Assembly: GCF_009668025.1 (NCBI RefSeq)
Contig: NZ_WJXZ01000001.1
Span: forward strand, 811,004-875,003
Reading direction: 5' to 3'
DNA: 64,000 nt
From: Larkinella terrae
GTDB taxonomy: Bacteria > Bacteroidota > Bacteroidia > Cytophagales > Spirosomataceae
Below are positions 36,038 to 44,654 of the stretch, one piece after another. The notes below the pieces were generated by a model. It saw only the letters and a program-made list of their open reading frames with translations. It did not search any database and was not told where the DNA came from. Made by a program: the position numbers and the translations under genes. Within the stretch, counting starts at the first letter, position 1. Each line of letters opens with the position of its first letter.

Positions 36038-39000
36038 ATGAATAATCCGGTTACCAGCTATCGCATTCAGTTTCACCACGGTTTTACTTTTAAAGACGTT
36101 GACCGAATCGTTCCTTATCTGCAAAAACTGGGCATTGGAACGCTCTATGCATCCCCGGTTTTTGAATCGGTTCCGGGCAGCGAACACGGGTACGACGGTG
36201 TCAATCCGAACCACATCAATCCGGAAATCGGTACGGAGCAGCAACTGAAAACCCTCAGCCAGCGGCTTCGCAAGCTCGGCATCAACTGGCTTCAGGACAT
36301 TGTGCCCAACCACATGGCTTTTCATCCCAACAATCCGTGGTTGCTGGATGTGCTGGAAAAAGGGCCGCTGTCGCGGTTTGTCCCGTTTTTTGATACCGCC
36401 TGGTCGAGCCAGCTCTTTCAGGGCCGGTTGCTGGTGCCGTTTCTGGGTGCATCGCTGGACGAGGTGATCCAAAACCGGGAGCTGAAAGTCACCTACCGGG
36501 ATGGCCGGTTTATGCTGACGTATTTCGAATCCGCCTATCCGCTGCGGCTGCGTTCGTACCCCACGGTTTTGCAGGCTACGACAAAACCGGTTCCGGAAGC
36601 AATTCAGCAACTGCTCGACCAGATCCGGCCCATTCAACTGGTGGAAGAACCGGAAGCTTACGCGCTGGAGCTGAACGAATTCCGGCAGCAACTGGCGGCC
36701 TTACAGAAAAATCCAGCCACTAAAGCCTACATCAAAGCCTGTCTGGCGACCCTCAACCGCGATCCGCAGCAAATCCGCCAACTGGCGGATGAACAGGTGT
36801 ATCGGCTGACCCACTACCAGGATACCGACCAGCAGATCAATTACCGGCGCTTTTTTACGGTGACCAGCCTGATTGGGCTGAACATGCAGAACAACGACGT
36901 CTTTGCGGCTTTTCACCAGCCAATCAAAACCCTGCTGGACGAGGGTGTTTTTAGCGGTTTACGAATCGACCACATCGACGGCTTGTACGATCCCAGCCGG
37001 TATTTGCAGCAATTGCGCGAACTGATTGGCGAAGCGACGTACCTCGTTGTTGAAAAAATTCTGGAACCCGGCGAACCGCTGCCCGACGCCTGGCCCGTTC
37101 AGGGTACAACCGGCTACGAATTTCTGGCGCAGCTCAACAATCTGTTCACCCGGAAAGCCAGCGAAACCGCTTTTACGGAGTTGTATGAGCAGTTGGTCGG
37201 CGACAATACGCCCATTCCCCGGCAGATTCTCGAAAAAAAGGCGGCTATTCTGTACCAGTACATGGGCGGAGAACTGACTAATCTATACCGGCTTTTTCTG
37301 GAACTGAATCTGGTAGAGGTGGAGGTGCCCGCGGATACCCTGCAAACCGCTATCGGTACCTTCCTGATTTACTGCCCGGTTTACCGGTATTACGGCAATC
37401 GTTTTCCGCTGGACGATCAGGAAGCGCAGGCTGTTGAGGCCATTCTGAGCCGCATCCGCGACGATAAACCGGAACTAACAGCCGCTGTTGACCTGCTGGA
37501 AGACACGTTTTTACAGAAACCGCAGGACGCTGACGACGACTACAACCGCCGGGTTTCCCGGTTTTACCAGCGATGCATGCAATTTACCGGCCCGCTTATG
37601 GCCAAGGGCGTAGAAGATACGCTGATGTATACCTACAACCGGTTCATCGGTCACAATGAAGTCGGCGACTCCCCGGAGGTTTTTGGCTTCCATCCGGCTG
37701 ATTTTCACCAGTTAATGCAGGAACGGCAGCAACGCTGGCCCCTGGCGCTCAATGCCACGTCGACCCACGATACCAAACGGGGTGAGGATGTTCGGGCCCG
37801 GCTGAATGTGTTGACCGATCTGCCGGATTTGTGGCTGAAAACCGTGCGGGAATGGCAGCAGTTAAACGCGGATTTGAAACAAAACGGTGCGCCCGACGCC
37901 AACGACGAATACTTTATTTACCAGACACTGGCGGGAGCCTATCCGATGCCGGGGCAGGACAACGACGGTTTTGGCGACCGAATGGAGCAGTACCTCGAAA
38001 AAGCCCTCCGGGAATCCAAACGACGCTCGAACTGGAGCACGCCGGACGAAGGGTATGAGAAGGCGGCCAAGTCGTTTGCCACCGGTTTATTGAACCCCAA
38101 AAGGCCGTTCTGGAAGAATTTCCTGCGATTCCACCAGAAAATCGCCGATTTCGGAATCATTAATTCGCTGGCGCAGGTTGTACTGAAAACCACCTGTCCC
38201 GGCGTGCCCGACATTTACCAGGGATGCGAACTGTGGGACCTGAGTCTGGTTGATCCCGACAACCGCCGACCCGTCGATTACGAGCAGCGGCAGCAGTGGC
38301 TGGACGAATTGACCGGCGCCGATTCGGAGTCCGACGAAGTCATTCTGAGCCAGCTTTGGCAAAACCGCTACGACGCCCGGATCAAACTCTGGCTGACGTA
38401 CACGTTGCTGAACGAACGAAAACGGCAACCGACTCTTTTTTCCCACGGGCAGTATATTCCGCTGGCAATCGAGGGCCGCTACAAGGACAATGTGCTGGCA
38501 TTTGCGCGTCGGCACCAGCAGTCCTGGCTGGTGGTTGCGGTTCCCTTGCACCTGGGCGCGATGTGCGAACAGCAAGGGCGGGGAGCAACGGCGCTGGACT
38601 GGAAAGATACCCGTATCGTGTTGCCACCGGATGCGCCGGACGAGTGGACGCACGGCTTTTTGAAAACCAGCGGCCAACCCGCGAATCAGGTCGCGGTGAA
38701 GGACATTTTTACCATTTTGCCCATGGCAATTCTGACGTTAAAACGAGCTGTTACCAACCGTAGCGCTGGTTTATTGCTACCCATTACGTCGCTGCCGTCG
38801 GCTTTTGGAATTGGCGATATGGGGCCGGAAGCCCGATCATTCGCTGATTTTCTGAGCCGCAGCCGCCAGAAATACTGGCAGATTTTACCGCTCAACCCGA
38901 CCGAAACCGGTACGGGCCATTCCCCGTACAGTACCTACTCCAGCATGGCCGGAAACATCCTGCTGGTCAGTCCGGAACAACTGGTGCAGGACGGTTTGCT

Positions 39001-40255
39001 GAGCCCGGTCGAGTTGGCGCACCACGCCCTTCCGGCGACCAGCCAGGTCGATTACGCCAAAGCCGAATGGGTTCGGAATGAGCTATTTGAAAAAGCCTTT
39101 CAGGCATTTCGGCAGGGAAAATCCGAGTTGCTGCGGCAGGAATTCCACTGGTTTTGCCAGCGCGAAGCCCACTGGCTCACCGACTATGCGCTGTATATCG
39201 GATTGAAGCAACAACACCAGGGCAAAGCGTGGTTTCAATGGCCGGAAGAATACCGCCTGCGCGACCCAAAAGCGCTGGAATCGTTTGCTGAAAACCAGGC
39301 CGAAGCACTGGAAAAAGTGCGGTGGCAGCAGTTTATTTTCGACCGGCAGTGGCAGAGCCTCAAAACGTATTGCAACGATCTGAACATCCAGTTGCTGGGT
39401 GATCTGCCTTTTTACGTGAGCTACGATTCGGCCGATGTGTGGTCGCATCCGGACATTTTCAGTCTGGACGAGGAGGGCCGGTTGACGACGGTCGCGGGGG
39501 TTCCGCCCGATTATTTCAACGCCAACGGCCAGCTTTGGGGCATGCCGGTTTTTCGCTGGGACCGGCTCAGGGAGCGGAATTACGACTGGTGGATTCGGCG
39601 CATTCAAAAAAATGCGGACTTGTACGACATTGTCCGCATCGACCATTTCCGGGCGTTGTCGGCGTACTGGGAGATACCGGCTGACGAAACCACGGCCATC
39701 AACGGGCAATGGATCACAGCGCCGGGGGCCGATTTTTTTCGGGTATTAAAAAAAGAACTGGGTGAGTTGCCGCTGGTGGCCGAAGATCTGGGCGACATCA
39801 GCGAGGACGTTTACCGGCTTCGGGATGCGTTCAAATTGCCGGGCATGAAGGTTATCCAGTTTGCCTTTCACCAGAATCTGGCCCAGTCACCGCACATTCC
39901 CCACAATTATTCCCCCAATTTCATTGCTTATACCGGTACCCATGACAATAACACGACGCGGGGCTGGTACCGGGAAAGTCTGACCAAAGCGGAACGGAAG
40001 AAGCTGCAGGAATATGCAGGGAAACCCGTTTCCGAGAAAAACGTGCATCTCGTACTCGGTCAGTTGATCTACGCTTCCGTGGCCCGAACCGCTATTTTGC
40101 CCGTGCAGGATGTGTTGGGTCTGGACGAAACCGCGCGAATCAACACGCCAGCCGCCACGGCCAACAACTGGCTCTGGCGCCTGCTGCCGGGGCAACTAAA
40201 CGACGAAGCCGAACATCAGCTCCGGGAATGGGCCACGCTGTATAACCGCTGGTGA
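36038..40255 (+). CDS. treY-malQ: Fusion of maltooligosyltrehalose synthase (TreY) and 4-alpha-glucanotransferase (MalQ)
   Basis: A 1405-residue protein joining two enzymes. Residues 1-about 890 are TreY, a GH13 enzyme that turns the reducing end of a maltodextrin into a trehalosyl unit: QDIVPNHMAF, GLRIDHIDGL with the nucleophile Asp, VVEKIL with the acid Glu, and STHDTKRGEDVRARL. From about 900 a full GH77 MalQ follows: GLLLPITSLPS at its start, then VRIDHFRAL, VAEDLGDI and GTHDNNTTRGW, so its catalytic residues are present too. Typical single enzymes are about 700-900 and 500 residues, so neither part is truncated. No debranching TreX/GlgX gene is in the window. Confidence 0.93.
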   Translation: MNNPVTSYRIQFHHGFTFKDVDRIVPYLQKLGIGTLYASPVFESVPGSEHGYDGVNPNHINPEIGTEQQLKTLSQRLRKLGINWLQDIVPNHMAFHPNNPWLLDVLEKGPLSRFVPFFDTAWSSQLFQGRLLVPFLGASLDEVIQNRELKVTYRDGRFMLTYFESAYPLRLRSYPTVLQATTKPVPEAIQQLLDQIRPIQLVEEPEAYALELNEFRQQLAALQKNPATKAYIKACLATLNRDPQQIRQLADEQVYRLTHYQDTDQQINYRRFFTVTSLIGLNMQNNDVFAAFHQPIKTLLDEGVFSGLRIDHIDGLYDPSRYLQQLRELIGEATYLVVEKILEPGEPLPDAWPVQGTTGYEFLAQLNNLFTRKASETAFTELYEQLVGDNTPIPRQILEKKAAILYQYMGGELTNLYRLFLELNLVEVEVPADTLQTAIGTFLIYCPVYRYYGNRFPLDDQEAQAVEAILSRIRDDKPELTAAVDLLEDTFLQKPQDADDDYNRRVSRFYQRCMQFTGPLMAKGVEDTLMYTYNRFIGHNEVGDSPEVFGFHPADFHQLMQERQQRWPLALNATSTHDTKRGEDVRARLNVLTDLPDLWLKTVREWQQLNADLKQNGAPDANDEYFIYQTLAGAYPMPGQDNDGFGDRMEQYLEKALRESKRRSNWSTPDEGYEKAAKSFATGLLNPKRPFWKNFLRFHQKIADFGIINSLAQVVLKTTCPGVPDIYQGCELWDLSLVDPDNRRPVDYEQRQQWLDELTGADSESDEVILSQLWQNRYDARIKLWLTYTLLNERKRQPTLFSHGQYIPLAIEGRYKDNVLAFARRHQQSWLVVAVPLHLGAMCEQQGRGATALDWKDTRIVLPPDAPDEWTHGFLKTSGQPANQVAVKDIFTILPMAILTLKRAVTNRSAGLLLPITSLPSAFGIGDMGPEARSFADFLSRSRQKYWQILPLNPTETGTGHSPYSTYSSMAGNILLVSPEQLVQDGLLSPVELAHHALPATSQVDYAKAEWVRNELFEKAFQAFRQGKSELLRQEFHWFCQREAHWLTDYALYIGLKQQHQGKAWFQWPEEYRLRDPKALESFAENQAEALEKVRWQQFIFDRQWQSLKTYCNDLNIQLLGDLPFYVSYDSADVWSHPDIFSLDEEGRLTTVAGVPPDYFNANGQLWGMPVFRWDRLRERNYDWWIRRIQKNADLYDIVRIDHFRALSAYWEIPADETTAINGQWITAPGADFFRVLKKELGELPLVAEDLGDISEDVYRLRDAFKLPGMKVIQFAFHQNLAQSPHIPHNYSPNFIAYTGTHDNNTTRGWYRESLTKAERKKLQEYAGKPVSEKNVHLVLGQLIYASVARTAILPVQDVLGLDETARINTPAATANNWLWRLLPGQLNDEAEHQLREWATLYNRW

Positions 40256-40263
40256 GTATGCGC

Positions 40264-40369
40264 ACGTACCCACGGACTTTAGTTCGTGTAATCTGGAAAA
40301 TTCCAGAAGTCACCCGTTCATCTGAAATGTCACGGACAAAAGGCTACGCGCTCCGGTCCGTGGGTACGT
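40264..40369. repeat. Palindromic element with 14-bp arms
   Basis: ACGTACCCACGGAC (40264-40277) and its complement (40356-40369) bound a 106-bp element. Inside are the palindrome CTGGAAAATTCCAG and another CACGGAC that can pair with the right arm. It fills nearly the whole gap between the fusion gene and the next gene, leaving 3 bp before its start codon. REP/MITE-like; no coding content. Confidence 0.65.
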
Positions 40370-40372
40370 ACC

Positions 40373-41146
40373 ATGCAGAAAAAAACCGTACTGATTACCG
40401 GCAGCACCAGCGGAATCGGATTAGCCATCGCCAGAGCCTTTGCGCAACAGGGACACAACCTGGTCTTTAACGGACTGGAAATGGATGGAGAACAAATTGC
40501 GGCCTCCGTCGCGGAAGAGTACCAAATCGACTACTTGTTTGATCCGGCGAATATGCTCCATCCGGCGGCCCTGCGGACGCTGGTCGAACAGGCCGAAAAC
40601 CGGTTTGGCACGGTCGATATTCTGATCAATAATGCCGGTATTCAGCACGTGTCGCCCATCGAAACGTTTCCCGAAGAAAAGTGGGATGCCATTATCGGGA
40701 TCAATCTCACGGCGGCTTTTCACCTGACGAAAGCCGTTTGGCCCGCCATGAAAAAGCAGAATTTCGGCCGAATCATCAATATTGCGTCCGCGCACGGTTT
40801 AATTGCCTCCGAATTCAAAAGCGCTTACGTAGCCGCCAAACACGGTTTGATCGGTTTAACCAAAACTGCTGCGCTCGAAGGGGCAACCTGCGGCATTACC
40901 GTAAACGCCATCTGCCCCGGTTACGTCAAAACGCCTTTGGTGGAACGACAGATTGTCGACCAGGCGCGAAGCCATCAGATTTCCGAAAAAGACGTTATTG
41001 AAAAAGTTATATTAGCCAAACAAGCCCTCAAACAGTTCATCCCTACCGAATCCATTGCCGCGATGTGTCTGTTTCTGGCTTCGGAAAGTGCCGCTACGCT
41101 CACCGGCGCATCCCTGTCGATCGACGGCGGCTGGTCGGCGCAGTAA
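40373..41146 (+). CDS. 3-hydroxybutyrate dehydrogenase-like short-chain dehydrogenase
   Basis: A 257-residue SDR: nucleotide-binding TGSTSGIG near residue 10, NNAG near residue 85 and a Ser-Tyr-Lys catalytic set in ASAHGLIASEFKSAYVAAKHG. The features QHVSPIETFPEEKWD, NAICPGYVKTPLVE and IPTESIAAMCLFL are those of D-3-hydroxybutyrate dehydrogenase, which interconverts 3-hydroxybutyrate and acetoacetate with NAD. The start codon lies 3 bp after a palindromic repeat, so its leader is partly made of that element. It is unrelated in function to the surrounding glucan genes. Confidence 0.87.
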   Translation: MQKKTVLITGSTSGIGLAIARAFAQQGHNLVFNGLEMDGEQIAASVAEEYQIDYLFDPANMLHPAALRTLVEQAENRFGTVDILINNAGIQHVSPIETFPEEKWDAIIGINLTAAFHLTKAVWPAMKKQNFGRIINIASAHGLIASEFKSAYVAAKHGLIGLTKTAALEGATCGITVNAICPGYVKTPLVERQIVDQARSHQISEKDVIEKVILAKQALKQFIPTESIAAMCLFLASESAATLTGASLSIDGGWSAQ

Positions 41147-41155
41147 TCGCGGCCG

Positions 41156-42892
41156 TTATTTTAACCGGTACCAGTTGTAACCGTAACCGCTTAGCTGAAT
41201 CGGAAACTTGCCGTCGTTTTCGGCCCGGTTTTGGGCTTTGTCCAGCAAACTGACCAGCGTTTTTCCGGTTTTTGTAGCGGTATTCAGCCGAAACCGCTGG
41301 GGTTCGGGGCTGAAATTGTGCAGCATCAGCAGCGACCGGCCCTGCCAGTCGTACCGGATCGCCAAGACATGCGGAGAATCGGTCGTCAGGAGTTGCCAGT
41401 TACCCCAGCCAATCTCGAGACAGTTTTTCCGCAACTCCGACAGACTTCGTATCCGGTTGAGCAAGGAAGCCGAGTCGGCGAGTTGGGCGGCTACGTTTAT
41501 CTTGTCGTACCCAAACGCCCCCGCGCTGATGACGGGGCGCACGGTTTTGGCCGCCGTCGAAAAACCGCCCTGGGGCGCGTTCGACCATTGCATCGGCGTC
41601 CGGATCGATTCCCGTTCTTTCAGCCGCAGGTCATCGCCCATCCCGATTTCTTCACCGTAGCGGATCACCGGCGTTCCCGGAAGTGAAAACAACAGGCTGT
41701 AGGCCAGATCGATCAGGTTCCGGTCACCCAGCATCGGGGCCAGCCGTCGGCGAATGCCCCGGTCGTAGAGTTGCATGGTGGTGTCGGGGCCGAAGCGTTC
41801 ATACACCTGGTTACGTTCCGTTTCGCTGAGCCGACCCAGGTCGATTTCGTCGTGATTCCGCAGAAACTGCGCCCACTGCGCCGTCGGCGGAATGTCTTTT
41901 GTGTCGTTCAGTGCCTTCGCCAACAGCTTGACCTCGCCGGTGGCCAGGGCGTAAAACAGGTGCTGGTTCGCGAAAAAATTGAACATCGTCTGCATCCCCT
42001 GCCCATCTTTGCCGAAATACGGTTCCTGCTCTTTCGGATCCACATTGGCCTCGCCCAGCACAATCGCGTCGCTTCTGTGCCACTGGATAAACTGGTGCAG
42101 TTGCGCAATCATGTCGAACTGGTGCTCCGGTTTGTCGGGGTCAAAATCCGCATTGGCAATTTCGATTAGAAACGGAACCGCGTCGAGCCGAAAACCGGCA
42201 ATGCCTTTGTCAAGCCAATGTTTGACGATCTTCCTCATTTCCCGTTGAACCGCCGGATTCTGCATGTTCAGATCGGGCTGAAAATCATAAAACCGGTGGT
42301 AAAAATAGGCACCCGCCTGCTTGTTAAACGTCCAGACGGTTTTTTGAACACCGGGAAAAACCATGCCCCGGTCGTGTTTTTTAGGTAACTCCTTCGACCA
42401 GACGTACCACGACCGGTAGGGCGAGGCCGGATTGTGGATGGCCTGCTGAAACCAGGGATGCTGGTCGGAGGTGTGGTTGGTCACCAGGTCCATCATGACC
42501 CGGATGTTGCGCTGACCGGCCTGCCGCATGAATTCAGCAAAATCCGCTTCGGTGCCCAGGTGCGGATCGATCCCGTAAAAATCCGAAACATCGTAGCCGT
42601 CGTCGCGGTTGGGAGTCGGCTGAAACGGGGCCAGCCAGATGGTCGTCACACCGAGATTTTTCAGGTAATCGAGTTGCTGGGTCAGGCCCCTGAAATCCCC
42701 AAAACCGTTGCCGTCAGAATCCTTGAATACCTCCACATCTACGCTGTAAATCAAGCTGTTTTTGTACCAGAGTTCTTCGATAAAATCCGTTGGAACCGGA
42801 ACGGGGGGCGTTTTCGTAGAATCGTTCTCGGAAGTTTGCGATTGACAGGCGAGCAGGAAGGTAAGGCTTAAAAGCAGAAAGTATTTTTTCAT
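41156..42892 (-). CDS. Lipid-anchored GH13 alpha-amylase-family enzyme
   Basis: A 578-residue lipoprotein (lipobox LLAC). GH13 conserved regions are complete: DLVTNHTSDQHPWF, GFRLDAVPF with the nucleophile Asp, VLGEANV with the acid Glu, and FLRNHDEIDLG. The sequence around NSLIYSVDVEVFKDSDGNGFGDFRGL and the Asp-rich HDEIDLGRL resembles the trehalose synthase/amylosucrase-like branch of GH13, so it could be an exported maltase, amylase or trehalose synthase-like enzyme. Convergent with the dehydrogenase (9 bp between stops), divergent from the DUF421 pair. Confidence 0.85.
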   Translation of the reverse strand: MKKYFLLLSLTFLLACQSQTSENDSTKTPPVPVPTDFIEELWYKNSLIYSVDVEVFKDSDGNGFGDFRGLTQQLDYLKNLGVTTIWLAPFQPTPNRDDGYDVSDFYGIDPHLGTEADFAEFMRQAGQRNIRVMMDLVTNHTSDQHPWFQQAIHNPASPYRSWYVWSKELPKKHDRGMVFPGVQKTVWTFNKQAGAYFYHRFYDFQPDLNMQNPAVQREMRKIVKHWLDKGIAGFRLDAVPFLIEIANADFDPDKPEHQFDMIAQLHQFIQWHRSDAIVLGEANVDPKEQEPYFGKDGQGMQTMFNFFANQHLFYALATGEVKLLAKALNDTKDIPPTAQWAQFLRNHDEIDLGRLSETERNQVYERFGPDTTMQLYDRGIRRRLAPMLGDRNLIDLAYSLLFSLPGTPVIRYGEEIGMGDDLRLKERESIRTPMQWSNAPQGGFSTAAKTVRPVISAGAFGYDKINVAAQLADSASLLNRIRSLSELRKNCLEIGWGNWQLLTTDSPHVLAIRYDWQGRSLLMLHNFSPEPQRFRLNTATKTGKTLVSLLDKAQNRAENDGKFPIQLSGYGYNWYRLK

Positions 42893-43071
42893 AAGCGGAA
42901 CAAAATCGCATCGTTATAGCGTGATCGGAAGGGTAACTCAATGCGAAGCGTCTGGTCTAAAATTTTATCACTTCCCGATTTACTGGCCCTCATCCGGCAC
43001 ATTGGCTCAATTCTTCCGTTTTTTTTCCCGAACCGGTCAATCACTTGAGCGAAACAAAAAGTTAAGCCGGT

Positions 43072-43761
43072 ATGAATAAGGAGGAGATTGAATTTGGGGA
43101 TTGGCAGCGCATTCTGATCGGGAACGCACCGGCCGAATTTCTGCTGGAAGTGCTGATCCGCACGGTAATCGTTTATTGCCTGCTCATTGTGGTCTTGCGG
43201 TTTTTGGGAAAGCGAATGAACGGGCAGATAACGAATCTGGAAATGTCCGTCATGCTCACCATGGGGGCCATTGTTTCCCCGGCCATGCAACTCCCCGACC
43301 GGGGAATTTTATCCGGGTTGGTCGCCATGCTCTGCGCCCTGACTTTTCTCCGCGTTACCAACCTGCTGGGTTTCAAAAGCCGGGCAGTGGAACACATTGT
43401 TCAGGGAACCGAAACGCTGCTGATCAAGGACGGGATTATTCAGTTAGACGCGATGGCCCAAAACCGGTTGTCGCACCAGCAGATCTATTCGGCGCTGCGC
43501 AGCAGTAACGTTTACAACCTGAGCAAAGTCAAACGCATGTACCTGGAAGCCTACGGCATGTTCAGTATTTTTTCGGATCAAGCTGACCGGCCGGGGCTGT
43601 CGGTTCTGCCGCCTTACGACGACGAAATCCACACCATCCATCGTCCGACGGCAGAGCCGACCCTGGCCTGTACCAATTGCGGTTTTACCGCACCGACGGC
43701 CGCCGGTAACCAGCCCTGCCCGAGTTGCCAGGCCAATCAATGGGTTAATGCCATTTTGTAA
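43072..43761 (+). CDS. DUF421 (YetF-like) membrane protein with C-terminal zinc ribbon, copy 1
   Basis: A 229-residue protein. Three membrane helices lie within residues about 20-105 (IRTVIVYCLLIVVLRFLGKR and after), followed by the DUF421 cytoplasmic domain with LLIKDGIIQLDAMAQNRLSHQQIYSALRSS. The last 35 residues carry a zinc ribbon, CTNC and CPSC 14 residues apart, which the basic DUF421 family does not have. The next gene, 9 bp on, is a paralogue with the same architecture. Function of the family is unknown. Confidence 0.85.
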   Translation: MNKEEIEFGDWQRILIGNAPAEFLLEVLIRTVIVYCLLIVVLRFLGKRMNGQITNLEMSVMLTMGAIVSPAMQLPDRGILSGLVAMLCALTFLRVTNLLGFKSRAVEHIVQGTETLLIKDGIIQLDAMAQNRLSHQQIYSALRSSNVYNLSKVKRMYLEAYGMFSIFSDQADRPGLSVLPPYDDEIHTIHRPTAEPTLACTNCGFTAPTAAGNQPCPSCQANQWVNAIL

Positions 43762-43770
43762 ACGTAAACA

Positions 43771-44463
43771 ATGGAAAAAGACGCTATTCATTTATCCGAC
43801 TGGGGGCGAATTCTGGTAGGCGAAGTGCCCGGAATTTTCTACCTGGAAATCCTGCTACGGGCCGCGACCATTTATCTGATTCTGGTAGTTTCCATGCGAC
43901 TCATGGGCCGCCGGATGGCTTCGCAACTCAGCCGCAACGAAATGGCCGCGCTCATTTCGCTGGCTGCGGCCATCGGGGTGCCGATTCTGGACCCCGGCCG
44001 GGGTTTGCTTCCGGCGGTGATCATCGCGCTGGTGGTTATTTTCATTCAACGCCTGATTTCGTACTGGGCCGCCCGAAACGAAAAATTCGAGGGAATCTCG
44101 CAGGACATCTCCAGCGTGATGGTGGAAAACGCCGTGCTGCAACTCGAAAACATGAAAGAGTCGCGCATCACCCGGGATTTGCTGTTTGCGCAGTTGCGCT
44201 CCACCGGCGTATTGCAGCTCGGCAGCGTCAAGCGGCTGTACATCGAAGCCAACGGATCGTTTACGCTCATCCAGCGACCTGAGTCCCAACCGGGTCTGTC
44301 GATTTTGCCCGAATGGGACTCCGAATTCATTGCCAAGCAAAAACCGGTTACGGATCGGTATGTGTGTTACTGGTGCGGCCACGACCAACCCGCCGGGACC
44401 GGCGATTCGGTGCGATGTCCGAATTGCAAAAAACAGGAATGGGTACAGGCCATTCGCGGGTGA
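43771..44463 (+). CDS. DUF421 (YetF-like) membrane protein with C-terminal zinc ribbon, copy 2
   Basis: A 230-residue paralogue of the preceding protein, aligning end to end: both start with a short acidic (I/H)xFxDW-type segment, share the LRxxxRRMxxQ(I/L)(T/S)xxE segment after the second helix, and end in a zinc ribbon (here CYWC and CPNC) and WVQAI. The gap is 9 bp, so the two are co-transcribed and probably form a hetero-oligomer. The divergence suggests an old duplication. Confidence 0.85.
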   Translation: MEKDAIHLSDWGRILVGEVPGIFYLEILLRAATIYLILVVSMRLMGRRMASQLSRNEMAALISLAAAIGVPILDPGRGLLPAVIIALVVIFIQRLISYWAARNEKFEGISQDISSVMVENAVLQLENMKESRITRDLLFAQLRSTGVLQLGSVKRLYIEANGSFTLIQRPESQPGLSILPEWDSEFIAKQKPVTDRYVCYWCGHDQPAGTGDSVRCPNCKKQEWVQAIRG

Positions 44464-44517
44464 TTACACGGCCAAATGGATTTAAATTGAATAATCGCCG
44501 GAATGACCATTTGTTAG

Positions 44518-44654
44518 CCCCCGGTTGAAACCGGGGGAACTCCGGATGCTCGGGCAAATAGGGAACCGTTTTAACGGTTTTCGGCCGCTAAAACGTTAAA
44601 ACGGTTTCTTTACCAGGCGGTTTCTTTCGCTTTACCCACAGCTAAAGCAGTGGG
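44518..44654. repeat. Cluster of three palindromes at the 3' end of treZ
   Basis: Hairpin 1: CCCCCGGTT (44518-44526) with AACCGGGGG (44529-44537). Hairpin 2: AACCGTTTTAACG (44564-44576) with its perfect complement (44594-44606). Hairpin 3: CCCAC..GTGGG (44635-44654). The last one overlaps the stop codon of treZ (44642-44644) and supplies its final residues. REP-like. Confidence 0.65.

Noticed and set aside
35279-36691. A 470-codon minus-strand frame opposite the oxidoreductase and TreY genes
   Set aside because: Both sense genes have complete catalytic motifs; the opposite frame spans their junction and has no supporting feature.
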